Below are positions 16,479 through 25,555 of a stretch of 64,000 nt of DNA, in pieces. The stretch is from contig NZ_LFIJ01000002.1 in NCBI RefSeq assembly GCF_001187555.1, forward strand, positions 621,920 through 685,919. Reading direction: 5' to 3'. Source of the DNA: Gilvimarinus polysaccharolyticus. GTDB taxonomy: Bacteria; Pseudomonadota; Gammaproteobacteria; Pseudomonadales; Cellvibrionaceae. Position 1 is the first letter of the stretch. Every line of letters starts with the position of its first letter. The position numbers and the translations under genes were made by a program. Below the pieces are notes generated by a model. It made no database searches and was not told the DNA's origin. It saw only the letters and a list, made by a program, of their open reading frames with translations.

Positions 16479-16579
16479 AGCGGTGCTGTTAACCGGCGTC
16501 TGTCAGTTTAGATCTGAGTTACGGAATGGCGTCAGGCCTTACAAGTCACATTTTGAAAGTTAGTTTTGTAACGATAGGG

Positions 16580-16903
16580 CTAAGCCGCATACCCCAAAAA
16601 TTCATCCGCCGAGTGAATTCCTTCGCGATCCTGACAGGCTTTAAACAGCCGGAATAAATTCTTAGCGGTAGCATTGCCGCTGGGGCTAACCATGCGACGA
16701 AGCCCCGCCTCTTGAATTTGCAAGTTATGTGCGATCTCGGCAAAGGCTTGTGTGCCGTTAAGGTAATCGCGAAGCATGGAGTTACCGACGACGATATCGC
16801 CTTCAAGGTAAGATTCCAGAGCCTCTAGCAATAACCCTTTGCGATACGCAGGGTCTTTGCAAAGCTCCATAACGGTATCTTTAAATTCTCGGGTTAAGGC
16901 CAT
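16580..16903 (-). CDS. HigA-like antidote protein of a type II addiction module
   Basis: A 107-residue HTH protein of the addiction-module antidote family that follows HigB/RelE-like toxins. Typical parts are DPAYRKGLLLEALESYLEGDI, the conserved middle LRDYLNGTQAFAEIAHNL, and the HTH with GLRRMVSPSGNATAKNLFRLFKAC. It would bind and neutralise the toxin and repress the shared promoter. The toxin gene lies immediately upstream (stop 11 bp before this ATG) but is split by an IS66 element, so the antitoxin is now separated from its native promoter at about 19.7 kb. Expression would need a promoter in or near the IS left end. Confidence 0.82.
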   Translation of the reverse strand: MALTREFKDTVMELCKDPAYRKGLLLEALESYLEGDIVVGNSMLRDYLNGTQAFAEIAHNLQIQEAGLRRMVSPSGNATAKNLFRLFKACQDREGIHSADEFLGYAA

Positions 16904-17164
16904 TTGAGGTTACCTCATCGTTTACTTTTTTGTGGCGCCTTTATTGTAGGCAGCGCCCTAGATTTTCTAAGCGAGAAAGCTGTATCTCGCTTTCTCGCTC
17001 TGTAATCGGTTAAATACGTTTTAGCGGTATCGATAACCGCCTGTTGATCTGATTTATCGCTGCCTGCGAACAATATGATCAACTGTAAGCGCCAAACCAA
17101 CCACCCACTATACGAATCAATCCTAGGCCAGTAACCTCCCAGCTTTCATCAATAGGAGGTTCAC

Positions 17165-17455
17165 ATGAAAAAGCATCGCAGCCAATCCGACTGGCTGACT
17201 CTGATCGAGGAGTTCGAGCAAAGCGGATTAACTCAAGCCAAGTTCTGTGCCGAACGTGGGCTCAACGCTAAATACTTCAGCCTGCGACGGACAAAGCTTA
17301 AAGCTCGTCCTGAACCAAGTAGGTTTTCCCGAACCGTACTGGCCGAGCCTAAGCCGTCCGGTGAGGCAACGATACACTACGGCTCTGTCGCGGTGAAGCT
17401 TCCCGCCGGCGATGTGGACACTATCGCACAACTGGTCAAGGCTTTGGCTGCATGA
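17165..17455 (+). CDS. tnpA: IS66 accessory protein TnpA
   Basis: A 96-residue protein with an N-terminal HTH-like region (KHRSQSDWLTLIEEFEQSGLTQAKFCAERGLNAKYFSLRR), as in IS66 TnpA. It is needed together with TnpB for transposition in studied IS66 elements. Its ribosome site is strong (AGGAGG, 17155-17160). Its stop overlaps the start of tnpB in ATGA. Confidence 0.93.
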   Translation: MKKHRSQSDWLTLIEEFEQSGLTQAKFCAERGLNAKYFSLRRTKLKARPEPSRFSRTVLAEPKPSGEATIHYGSVAVKLPAGDVDTIAQLVKALAA

Positions 17456-17808
17456 TCCAGTGGCCGGCAGATATTAAGGTCTACCTACACCGCGAGCCGG
17501 TAGACTTTCGCAAAGCGATTAACGGATTAAGCGTTATCGTTCAGGATGAGATGGCGATTTCGCCTTTTGATCCTGCGCTGTTTGTCTTCTGCAACAAAAA
17601 GCGCAGTCAACTTAAGGTGTTGTACTGGGATGAGACGGGTTTTGCTCTGTGGCAAAAGCGCTTAGAGCGCGATAAGTTTAAGTGGCCCAAGCGCTTGCCG
17701 GAAGATCCTGTGGTACTGGATCACGAACAGTGGCAATGGCTCTTGCGCGGGTTTGATATCGCTCAATTAAAACCGCATGAAACGCTGTTTTACCGAGACG
17801 TTCGTTGA
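17452..17808 (+). CDS. tnpB: IS66 accessory protein TnpB (Orf2)
   Basis: A 118-residue protein typical of the IS66 Orf2-like family: VYLHREPVDFRKAINGLSVIV, LFVFCNKKRSQLKVLYWDETGFALWQKRLE and FKWP. It is translationally coupled to tnpA through the ATGA overlap. It is required with TnpA and TnpC for IS66 movement; its biochemical role is not settled. Full length. Confidence 0.95.
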   Translation: MIQWPADIKVYLHREPVDFRKAINGLSVIVQDEMAISPFDPALFVFCNKKRSQLKVLYWDETGFALWQKRLERDKFKWPKRLPEDPVVLDHEQWQWLLRGFDIAQLKPHETLFYRDVR

Positions 17809-17830
17809 TGAGTTTTGGTAAAATAGCGGC

Positions 17831-19381
17831 ATGTCAGAAATCGCACCGCTTGAACACAAAATCAAAGAGCTTGAAGCGCAACTTGAAGAACAAGAAACGC
17901 TTTTAAAAAGCCGTGCGAGTCGCATCAGCACCCTCGAAGAACTCATTAAACAATTTCAACGCAAGCAGTTCTCTGCCAGCAGTGAAAAGCTCTCTAAGGA
18001 TCAGCTCGATCTAGGGCTGTTCAATGAAGCCGAATCGGCAGAGAAAGGCGAGGCGAGCGAACCCGCTGAAGCCACACAAGAAGACACCATTGATGTCCCG
18101 TCTCATACTCGCCGTAAGCAACCACGGGTCAGCCTACCGGCGAACCTTCCGCGTGAAGAGGTGTTGTATGAGTTGCCTGAATCCGAGCGGGTGTGCCCGC
18201 ACGATGGCGCCGAGCTAAAGGCTATCGGCACTGAAGACCACGAGCAACTGGATATCATCCCCGCCCAGGCCAAGGTGATCGTCCATCGGCGCCAGAAGTA
18301 CGTGTGCCCTTGCTGCGAAAAGCACCACGTCACCGCCACCAAACCCAAACAGCCCATTGAAAAAAGTATCGCCAGTGCAGGGCTGCTCGCTTATGTGGCT
18401 ACCCAGAAATACTGCGATGCACTGCCACTGTACCGCCAGAGTGAGATCTTTAAACGCGCCGGGTTAGCCCTGGACCGAACCAACCTTGCCAACTGGATGA
18501 TCCGTTCGGGGCAGCTGGTGCAGCCGCTGATTAATCTCTTGCATGACAAGCTGTTAGCGCAGCCTGTCATCCACTTGGACGAAACCACCGTACAGGTTCT
18601 CAACGAGCCAGGGAAAACCGCTGAGAGCCAAAGCTACATGTGGGTGATGGGCAGCTTCGCTGCCAGTCCCACCGTGCTGTTCCACTACGCCGACTCCCGG
18701 CGTCAGTCGGTGCCGCTGGATTTACTCGATGCGAGTGTGGGTGCCATCATGGTCGATGGTTACGAAGGCTATGGAAAAGCGTGTACAGACTACCGCATCA
18801 CCCGCTTAGGGTGCTGGGCTCACGCCCGGCGCAAATTCATGGACGCCAAAACCGTCCAGAAAAAAGGCAAAGCTGGCAAAGCCGATCAGGGCTTGGCGCT
18901 CATCCAAAAACTGTACGCCTTAGAAAAATCCATAAAGGATCAGCCGCCAGATGAGCGCTACCGAAGGCGGCAACAAGAGGCGAAACCCGTCATCAACAAA
19001 CTGCGAGCCTGGCTGGAAAAAAGCCTGCCTAATGTGCCGCCGCAAAGCGCGATCGGCAAGGCATTACTCTACCTGCATAATCAGTGGGATAGGCTTGTCC
19101 GCTATCTGGACGGCGGTGCTTACCCGATCGATAACAACCGGGCAGAGAATGCCATACGTCCGTTTACCGTGGGGCGGAAGAACTGGTTGTTCTCTAATAG
19201 CCAGGCCGGTGCCAATGCCAGCGCCAATCTTTATAGCTTAATCGAAACGGCCAAGGCCAACGGCCTGAATCCGTATGATTACTTGAAAGTGGTTTTTAAA
19301 GAGCTGCCCAATGCGCAAAGTGTTGAGTCGATCGAGGCGCTACTGCCATGGAACGCTAGCATCAAGTTAAACCAATCATAA
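17831..19381 (+). CDS. tnpC: IS66 transposase TnpC
   Basis: The 516-residue DDE transposase of the element. The N-terminal coiled-coil/leucine-zipper region (about 1-55) is followed by a zinc-binding-like segment (CPHDGAELKAIG, YVCPCCEKHHV) and the catalytic core. Catalytic acid candidates are Asp in HLDETTVQVL, Asp in IMVDGYEGYGKAC, and Glu in NNRAENAIRPFTVGRKNWLFS. Its stop lies 2 bp before the right inverted repeat. It appears intact and functional. Confidence 0.96.
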   Translation: MSEIAPLEHKIKELEAQLEEQETLLKSRASRISTLEELIKQFQRKQFSASSEKLSKDQLDLGLFNEAESAEKGEASEPAEATQEDTIDVPSHTRRKQPRVSLPANLPREEVLYELPESERVCPHDGAELKAIGTEDHEQLDIIPAQAKVIVHRRQKYVCPCCEKHHVTATKPKQPIEKSIASAGLLAYVATQKYCDALPLYRQSEIFKRAGLALDRTNLANWMIRSGQLVQPLINLLHDKLLAQPVIHLDETTVQVLNEPGKTAESQSYMWVMGSFAASPTVLFHYADSRRQSVPLDLLDASVGAIMVDGYEGYGKACTDYRITRLGCWAHARRKFMDAKTVQKKGKAGKADQGLALIQKLYALEKSIKDQPPDERYRRRQQEAKPVINKLRAWLEKSLPNVPPQSAIGKALLYLHNQWDRLVRYLDGGAYPIDNNRAENAIRPFTVGRKNWLFSNSQAGANASANLYSLIETAKANGLNPYDYLKVVFKELPNAQSVESIEALLPWNASIKLNQS

Positions 19382-19683
19382 CCGGGTGGTTGGTTTGGCG
19401 CTTACGATCAACTCATCGCCTTCGGTGATGTAATAAATTCGATAACCTGGGCCGTAGTTGATTCTGCGCTCCTGCAAACCATTACCACCTGTAATGGGCT
19501 TATGATCGCCAAAGTTTCCAGCTTCCATTTGAGTTACAGCCTTGGTGATTTTTACCTGCACTCTAGTATCTTTGAGCCCCATCAGCCAATCTCGAAATGG
19601 CGCTCGGCCATCCTTAACTAAATACTCTTGGGTTTTTCGCTGGATTACCGGCAATACCACAGATCAAACTCCCTTTTGCTCAT

Positions 19684-19707
19684 AATAATAACATATAAGT
19701 TATTATT
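19684..19707. promoter_or_regulatory. Palindromic operator of the HigBA-type module
   Basis: The arms AATAATAAC and GTTATTATT form a perfect 9-bp inverted repeat with a 6-bp centre, 24-47 bp upstream of the toxin GTG. Autorepression by the toxin-antitoxin complex at such a palindrome is usual for these modules. The IS66 insertion now separates it from the antitoxin gene by 2.8 kb. Confidence 0.55.
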
Positions 19708-19841
19708 CAACTGTTTTTATGCGATCGTAAGTTTGAGCTTAGCTTATCTAGTGGGATGGTATAAAAGCTAACGACGAAGTAGCGTTGACGTGAAGGGATT
19801 CATTAATGCAGCGGGCGCAAGGACGCGCAGGAGCAGCATTG

Positions 19842-19871
19842 GTTACTTCTTGCCGCATCGCAAGAAGTAAC
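19842..19871. repeat. Hairpin element between the toxin gene and the DUF1501-like gene
   Basis: A perfect 11-bp inverted repeat, GTTACTTCTTG and CAAGAAGTAAC, with an 8-base loop, followed by a G+C-rich tail (CTCGCCCGCGCGGCGAC). It resembles extragenic palindromic repeats of gammaproteobacteria. Nothing else is seen in 19708-19978. Confidence 0.45.
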
Positions 19872-19978
19872 TCGCCCGCGCGGCGACAGAGCGCACCCAA
19901 CTAGAAAACTGGAACAAGCTAATCTCTAGCTCAAATCCAGAAAGTATAGAGCTTTAAACAAAAAGCGCGCACAGCGCC

Positions 19979-21562
19979 CTAAACCAAATTCCCAATAGTC
20001 CCATCACAAATCGGATTCATCGCCGTCATCCGATCCAACGCCGTGGCATTGCCCAACCCATGCTGCGGAAACAGCGTAGAGAATAAATTCTGCTCCCCGT
20101 GCAGCGCCATATAATTCAGCACCAACGTCTCGACCAACAAGTTGACGTTATTGGCCGCTGGGCTTGAGGCGGTTTCGACATCGCCGCTGTTGCGCATAAA
20201 CCCGAGTTGTTGATGCACTGCTTGCACGGATTCTGAGCCGCCGGCAATAGTGGGGCGGCCATTGGGGTTGTACACCAAAAAGTAGCTGGCGGCGGTTTGT
20301 TGGTTGTCGCCGGTCCAAACACCTTTGCCTCGGCCCTCAACGGATTCATCGAGCGTGCCGTTAGAGAATACCGAGCCGTCGGAGAATACATAAATCATTA
20401 CCGGCACACCCATGCGTGCGGCGTATTCTAGGCAGGCGCCAATGCAGCGGCCGGCGCGTAAGTCGCGAATCTCGCCGGTGGAGCGATCGCCGGTGTGGTA
20501 GTCGTAACCGCCCATAGTAATGGTGCCAGCGCCGGCGTAACCGCTCATAACCAGCTTCATTACCGAGGCGGTTTTGCGAAACTCGCTGTCGTTATCGAAT
20601 TCGTCAAAACTAAAAATACCGCTGGCGCCAACAATGTCGGCATCGGCGATTGGGTCGATGGCAGCGGGGTTGCCAAAGCGGTCGGCAAGGTCGGCGCTTT
20701 TAACATAGCCGCAACGCATTAATTCTTTTAGTGCGGCATCGCGGTTGCTGCCGGTATCTATTGCACCCAGTTTGGCATTGCTTAAACGCACCATCGATTC
20801 CATTACCGCGACGGTGTCGGATTGGCTTAATAAACTGACTAGATCGCCTACATCCACCAGGCCTGTCACATCGCTTGGGCGGTCGACTTTGGTGGGGCGA
20901 GCCTCGGGGTTTAACAACATGGCCGGTGCCATAGAGTTGCCGCCCGAGTCGCTGGCGCGCGAGCCAATTAATGACAGCAGCGAGCCATTGGCGCCGGCGC
21001 GATTAATGCCGTACATGGGGTTGTGGGGGTTGTTGCCGGTGTCGTTTTCGGAGCGGGCGGGAATCACCGCGCCGTTAACCGCCGCCACGGTGCCGGGCGC
21101 GGCGCGCTCTAAAATACCGCGCAGCATGCCGCTGTCGCTGTGAAACGCTAGGCCCAAATCGCGGTTAACAAAATCGCCGGTGCTGCTGTTGGGGGTCATA
21201 TCGGCGGGCAGGCCCTGCTTGTTATAGCCGCTGGCCGATAGCGTATCTAGTTGCCCGCCTGGGCCGCCAATCAGTACGTTAGAGCCAGCCATGCTGGCGC
21301 CGCCGGCTAGATCGAAGCAGATAAACGGAATTTTACCCGCGCCTTGGCTGGCAATGCCGCAGGCTTGGCGCATGGCGTTTATGTCGGGTGACAGCGCCGC
21401 GTTGGCGTTGCCCGCCAGCAAGCTAAGCATAGATGCGCCGGTTAATGTGGCGCCCCCGGCGCGAAACCCTTGGGCAATTAAATCGCGCCGAGTAACGGGC
21501 CGGTGATGGCTGTTGAGTTTAAGCGGTGCATCCGGATGCAGAGGCGTGCGATATTTACTCAT
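19979..21562 (-). CDS. DUF1501-like exported protein
   Basis: A 527-residue protein with a twin-arginine-type start (VTRRDLIAQGFRAGGATLTGASMLSLLAGNANAA), so export by Tat is likely. The body resembles DUF1501/sulfatase-like proteins: IPFICFDLAGGASMAGSNVLIGG near residue 78, GYDYHTGDRSTGEIRDL near 360, and VMIYVFSDGSVFSNG near 395. DUF1501 proteins usually occur beside partner proteins with cytochrome or DUF1800 domains. Here it is the last of three genes, 16 bp after the LamG/cytochrome lipoprotein gene. Its enzymatic activity is unknown; the alkaline-phosphatase-like fold of the family suggests a hydrolase or redox partner. Confidence 0.7.
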   Translation of the reverse strand: MSKYRTPLHPDAPLKLNSHHRPVTRRDLIAQGFRAGGATLTGASMLSLLAGNANAALSPDINAMRQACGIASQGAGKIPFICFDLAGGASMAGSNVLIGGPGGQLDTLSASGYNKQGLPADMTPNSSTGDFVNRDLGLAFHSDSGMLRGILERAAPGTVAAVNGAVIPARSENDTGNNPHNPMYGINRAGANGSLLSLIGSRASDSGGNSMAPAMLLNPEARPTKVDRPSDVTGLVDVGDLVSLLSQSDTVAVMESMVRLSNAKLGAIDTGSNRDAALKELMRCGYVKSADLADRFGNPAAIDPIADADIVGASGIFSFDEFDNDSEFRKTASVMKLVMSGYAGAGTITMGGYDYHTGDRSTGEIRDLRAGRCIGACLEYAARMGVPVMIYVFSDGSVFSNGTLDESVEGRGKGVWTGDNQQTAASYFLVYNPNGRPTIAGGSESVQAVHQQLGFMRNSGDVETASSPAANNVNLLVETLVLNYMALHGEQNLFSTLFPQHGLGNATALDRMTAMNPICDGTIGNLV

Positions 21563-21578
21563 AGTGCGGTCTGCTCCG

Positions 21579-24059
21579 TTAGTGAACTAGCATCACGGCG
21601 CTGCCAAGGGCGGCGGCGCAGGTGGCTTTGACGGTGGTGGCGGTACGGTCGGCGCTGCAACTGCTGCCGCAGGCGCTCATGGTATCGATTAAGTTGTTTA
21701 ACTCGGCGCGCAGGGTGGCCGGATTGGCTTGGGTGCTAAGTGCGCCGCCGGTGTCGCCTGCCACTAGGGCGTTAAGCAGCGGGTCGATAATTTGGCTGCG
21801 GCCTGTGGCATTAAAGGCGGCGGCCGGAGCGGCGGTAAAATTAAAGCCGGGGAAGAAGTTTGCGCGCTCGCTTGTGTCATTGACCAGTGCGTTGCAGTAA
21901 GCCACGGCCAGCTGGGTGATGCCCATTTGCTGCGCCGCGACAAAGGTATCTAGCCCGCTGGTGGTGGGCAGTTGTTGCTCGACTTTGGCGTAGGTGGTTT
22001 GCACCGCTGCGTTGGTGTGGTTGATGCCGGTCATGGCTGACAGCGAGGCGTTAATGCTGGCAAAGCTTTTTAAGCCCAAGCTGGGCTGATCGGCAATATC
22101 GGCCGGCGGTTGCGGCACCGGTGGCCCGGCCTCGACTCGGGCAAAGGTGTGCTCGCCGAGTAAATCGAAGGTAATAAAGAAGGTGTCCAACTCGCTGCCC
22201 TGCTCTAGCGCGACCACGGCACCTTGACGCGATAACGGTTGTATTCCCTCGGTGTATTCGGCGGCGTTAATTTCGCTATCGAGCGCGGCAAACACTTGGC
22301 CGACGATGGCCTCGCGGCCGTTAACGCCAATACGAATACCTTTAACGGCTACGGTGGGGATGGGGTCATCGCTTAAGCGGGTAAAAAACGGTTCGCTAAA
22401 CAAGTAGCTGTAATCGTCAAACTGCTGCACCTGAAACACGATGTAGGCATCGGTGACGTTAATTAAATCGCTAATGCTAAACAGCAGGTAGTAAGTCTCG
22501 CCAACGCCTGCGGCGAAGTTGCTGGCAATAGCCTCGCTCGATAACGCACGATTGTGAATCGCCAAAAAGCGCAGCGCGCCGTTCCATAAACGGTCGGACG
22601 AAACTTCGTTGCCAATTACCAGCGCAAAGCTTGGGTCCCACTCGTTCAGGTTGCCGGCGGCGATAGGATCGGTATCGCCGGTAAATTCGCCATCGACGTA
22701 AATGCGGCGGCCACCCACCGGATCAAAGGTGATGACCACGTGTTGCAAGCTGGCTTGGGCGCGCTCGTCGGCATCCAGCGTGTTGAGCGCCGGCATACCG
22801 TTGCCATCGGTGCTGGAGCTGCGATGGTAGTGGGTGTAGTTATACAGATTTTGATCTAACGCAAAGTTGCGCACTTGGGTGCTGCCCGAGTAGCTGACAA
22901 TGCGGGCGTCCTCTTGGCTGATGTTGGAGGGAATGACCCACGCCTCGATGGAGTACTCGCCGGTGCTGCTAATTTGATCGAACAATTTACGGCTGGGTAA
23001 GGTTGATGCCTGGGCTTTGCCGTTGTTAATGCGCAGCCCCCAGCTGGATAGCCAGTCGACATCGCCATACAGGGTTAAATCGGCGGCGGGGTTAACACCG
23101 CTGGTGTCGTAGGCGGTGCTGCCACTGCCGGTTTTAAATTCGTAGCGCGCTATTACGTAGTTATCAACACGGCCGTTAGCGCTGGCGGCCGTGCCGTCGC
23201 CTAGTTGCAGCGCTTTGCTGGTGACCAGTGCGGGGTCGATCTCGGTGACCGGCACCAGATTGGCAAACGCGGCAATGGCGTCGGTCATGGCGCTGGCATC
23301 GCTGGCGCAAGAGCTGCTCCAGCAGTTGTGCGATTCGGCCGCGAGCCGCTCAACTAACCGCGAGCGGGCTGGGTCATCCAACCGCATGCGGCTGCGGGCG
23401 GCCTCGTATGAGGTTTGCACATCGGCGCTGCCAATATAGGGTTGCTGCATTAAGGGTGCACCCTCGGCGTGGCAGCTGCTGCAAAACTGGCTGACTAGCG
23501 GGTACACGGTGGCGGCGTAATCGCTGTTATCGGCAGGAAAGTTTTTACTGCCGCCCACTTCTTTAATCTCGGGGGCGGTGAGGATGATCTCGTTGCTGAT
23601 GCTGCCAGCGGCGGCGGCCCACTCGGTAATATAGCCGGTAATAATATCGGCGCAGGCGGTATCACTATCGAGCCAACAGTTGTGGCCACCGGCTACTTTG
23701 CTGACCATGCTGGACAGCTGCGGGGTGTGTAAATCGACCAGCGGTACGGCCGCTTGGTAGGCTTGGTTGATGTCGTCGGTGCGAACAAACATAGGGCTGT
23801 TGCCGCCCACCACATGGCAGGCGCCGCAGCGCTCGGCGAGCGCTAGGTTATCCCATAGGTACAACTTAAAGTTTTGCACGTCTTCGGTGAGTGGCGCGGG
23901 GCCGTTATAAACAACCCCTGGATTGCCGGTGTTATCGCCCACGTCGGGTGGAACGTTGCTGCTGGTGGCTTCGCCACTGCCAGAGCCGCAGCCAACAAGA
24001 GCGGCCGCGGCGATGAATCCGAGCATTGATTTAGACAAAGTATTTATCCGAGCCGCCAT
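21579..24059 (-). CDS. LamG-domain lipoprotein with two CxxCH haem motifs
   Basis: A lipoprotein of about 826 residues (FIAAAALVGCGSGSGE, lipid Cys near residue 24). Two c-type haem motifs lie in its N-terminal third: ERCGACHVVGG and QFCSSCHAEG. A LamG/concanavalin-like domain covers about residues 300-500 (EYSIEAWVIPSNISQEDARIV, RIYVDGEFTGD, ALRFLAIHNRALS). A long C-terminal region without recognised domain follows. I chose ATG 24059, which has AAGGTG upstream and begins 1 bp after the stop of the upstream gene; a GTG at 24068 is less likely. It is probably an outer-envelope electron carrier that also binds a polymer or protein. It forms an operon with its two neighbours. Confidence 0.75.
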   Translation of the reverse strand: MAARINTLSKSMLGFIAAAALVGCGSGSGEATSSNVPPDVGDNTGNPGVVYNGPAPLTEDVQNFKLYLWDNLALAERCGACHVVGGNSPMFVRTDDINQAYQAAVPLVDLHTPQLSSMVSKVAGGHNCWLDSDTACADIITGYITEWAAAAGSISNEIILTAPEIKEVGGSKNFPADNSDYAATVYPLVSQFCSSCHAEGAPLMQQPYIGSADVQTSYEAARSRMRLDDPARSRLVERLAAESHNCWSSSCASDASAMTDAIAAFANLVPVTEIDPALVTSKALQLGDGTAASANGRVDNYVIARYEFKTGSGSTAYDTSGVNPAADLTLYGDVDWLSSWGLRINNGKAQASTLPSRKLFDQISSTGEYSIEAWVIPSNISQEDARIVSYSGSTQVRNFALDQNLYNYTHYHRSSSTDGNGMPALNTLDADERAQASLQHVVITFDPVGGRRIYVDGEFTGDTDPIAAGNLNEWDPSFALVIGNEVSSDRLWNGALRFLAIHNRALSSEAIASNFAAGVGETYYLLFSISDLINVTDAYIVFQVQQFDDYSYLFSEPFFTRLSDDPIPTVAVKGIRIGVNGREAIVGQVFAALDSEINAAEYTEGIQPLSRQGAVVALEQGSELDTFFITFDLLGEHTFARVEAGPPVPQPPADIADQPSLGLKSFASINASLSAMTGINHTNAAVQTTYAKVEQQLPTTSGLDTFVAAQQMGITQLAVAYCNALVNDTSERANFFPGFNFTAAPAAAFNATGRSQIIDPLLNALVAGDTGGALSTQANPATLRAELNNLIDTMSACGSSCSADRTATTVKATCAAALGSAVMLVH

Positions 24060-24060
24060 G

Positions 24061-25278
24061 TTATTCACCTTTGCAGTAGTCGGCGGTGTCGATAAACACC
24101 TGTTTTAAGTTGTAGCCACTGGCGGCAAAAGCGGCGCTGGCATTGCTAACCAGTGCGCGGTCGGCGGCGTTGCCGGGTTTGCGCAGGCAGACTTGAGTAA
24201 ACACTTTTTCTACTTGGCAACTGGCAAAGGCGCCGGTGTTGGCCAGCTCGCGGCCCAGGCTTTTGGCGCCACTGCCGCTGCCGGCTAAGGTTGGGTCCCA
24301 TTCGAGAATAGCATTGGGCCCCTCGCGCCAGTAGTTTAGCCAGTTGTCGTTGGGGGTAATGTAGCCCGGCGCAAAAGTGCGGGCGTTAATATGATATTTA
24401 GCTTCGGTGCGGTTGCCGGTTACCGGATCGGTTGTACCATCGCTGTTGTAGTGGATCGCACCGCGCTCGGCATCAGGGTCGGTGTTGGCATCGTATTCGT
24501 AATCGTAGTAGGCAAACGCTTGCGCCATTGGGTCCATGCCGGCGTGGCAGCCAACGCAGTTATTTAAAAACACGCGACTGTCACCGCCGGGGCTGCGGCT
24601 GATATCTTGGCGAACTCGATCGGGGGTGCGGGTAACGTCGTGTACTTGTTCTAAATCGCGACATAAATGATTGAGCAACGTAAAGCGGAACATCGCGCGG
24701 TTGGTGCCGGCGATAAAAAACGCCTTAGCGGCAGCGCGGCTGGTTATTACTCCAGCGGTGGCGGCGGCGGGTATGTCGGTTAGTTGCGATTGTGTTTGCC
24801 GTACCAGCGATTCGCCCAGTTTGGCGTCGCTGTCTTGCAGCGCTTGGTAGTGGGCGTTGTCGTTAGGGCTGTAAGCGGGCAGCCCTAAGCTGGCGTCGCC
24901 GGTGTACAGTACATCGGCGACCAGTACATCGCGAAAATCCGCTTCGTCGCGTATCAGCCCCATCACTGTGGCCGTGTAATCGTTGAGCGGGGCAAAGGCG
25001 GTCATATCGCGGTTGGTCCAGGGCGTTACCCAGGTTTTTAAGGTGGCGCGGTAAAAGCCGTCGTTGTCCATCGCGATGCGCACCGCTTGCGCGGTATCGC
25101 CACTGCTAATGAGTTGGCTCATTTGTGTTAGTACAGCGGGGCTGGGCGGTACTCCGGCGATGCGCGAGTGTATGGTCAACGCTTGTTCGCGGGGGCCGGC
25201 TGTGGCCGTGGCGGCGAGTAAACTTAGGCTTAACGCTAGAGCGCAGTGGCGTAAGTTAAGAGGCGAACAGAGCGGCAT
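24061..25278 (-). CDS. Exported cytochrome-like protein with one CxxCH motif
   Basis: A periplasmic protein of about 405 residues; the signal peptide is LRHCALALSLSLLAATATAG. A single haem-c motif (NNCVGCHAGMDPMAQAF) lies past the middle, followed by YDYEYDANTDP and a C-terminal region with two Cys (FASCQVEKVFTQVCLRKP) resembling the last part of DUF1588/DUF1585-type cytochromes. I prefer ATG 25278, preceded by GGAG at 6 bp; a TTG at 25290 in the same frame is unlikely. It is the first gene of the minus-strand trio and diverges from the HzsA-like gene across 277 bp. Electron transfer outside the inner membrane is the likely role; the substrate is unknown. Confidence 0.7.
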   Translation of the reverse strand: MPLCSPLNLRHCALALSLSLLAATATAGPREQALTIHSRIAGVPPSPAVLTQMSQLISSGDTAQAVRIAMDNDGFYRATLKTWVTPWTNRDMTAFAPLNDYTATVMGLIRDEADFRDVLVADVLYTGDASLGLPAYSPNDNAHYQALQDSDAKLGESLVRQTQSQLTDIPAAATAGVITSRAAAKAFFIAGTNRAMFRFTLLNHLCRDLEQVHDVTRTPDRVRQDISRSPGGDSRVFLNNCVGCHAGMDPMAQAFAYYDYEYDANTDPDAERGAIHYNSDGTTDPVTGNRTEAKYHINARTFAPGYITPNDNWLNYWREGPNAILEWDPTLAGSGSGAKSLGRELANTGAFASCQVEKVFTQVCLRKPGNAADRALVSNASAAFAASGYNLKQVFIDTADYCKGE

Positions 25279-25555
25279 GGGTGGCTCCAAATGGTTTGAT
25301 GCTGTGGCAGTTGCTGGGTTTGTGTTTTAATCTAGGTCTTGCAAGTTGTGGCTTATTATAGGCGGATTAACGCTCAAGCCTGTGTTATTCGGCCGTCTGT
25401 GGGTGTCTACCCAATCACAGATTAGCAAGATCGTAACAAAAGTTTATATAAATTGAGATGCTCAGCGTCCGTGTTGGCACACAGCGTGACTGGCGACAAA
25501 GATTTATTGTCGCGATTGCCGGACAATCAACCTTTGTACCCAGCTAGGATGGTCA

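Larger units (their letters stand above)
17085..19405 (+). mobile_element. Complete IS66-family insertion sequence
   Basis: A 2321-bp element bounded by perfect 22-bp inverted repeats (17085-17106 and 19384-19405; outer end GTAAGCGCCAAACCAACC). It is flanked by identical 8-bp target duplications GATCAACT (17077-17084 and 19406-19413), the size typical of IS66. It carries intact tnpA, tnpB and tnpC in order. Intact ends and duplications point to recent insertion and likely activity. Confidence 0.97.
16915..19660 (-). pseudogene. HigB-type toxin gene split by IS66
   Basis: The 5-prime part (19660-19406, GTG start) encodes 85 residues: MVLPVIQRKTQEYLVKDG, GRAPFRDWLMGL, and GLQERRINYGPGYRIYYITEGDELI. 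The 3-prime part (17076-16915) continues in the same frame with ILFAGSDKSDQQAVIDTAKTYLTDYRARK. Removing the IS and one 8-bp duplication rejoins them exactly, giving an uninterrupted protein of 138 residues of the addiction-module killer family (RelE/HigB-like mRNA interferase). The last 20 or so residues go beyond the usual family end. Inactive in its present form: translation of the 5-prime part enters the IS. Confidence 0.85.

Noticed and set aside
16915-17100. Separate 61-residue small gene upstream of the antitoxin
   Set aside because: Its first codons lie within the IS66 end; it is the 3-prime part of the split toxin gene.
19376-19660. Intact 94-residue HigB toxin
   Set aside because: The last codons come from the IS66 right end and the stop lies in the IS, so it is a truncated fragment.
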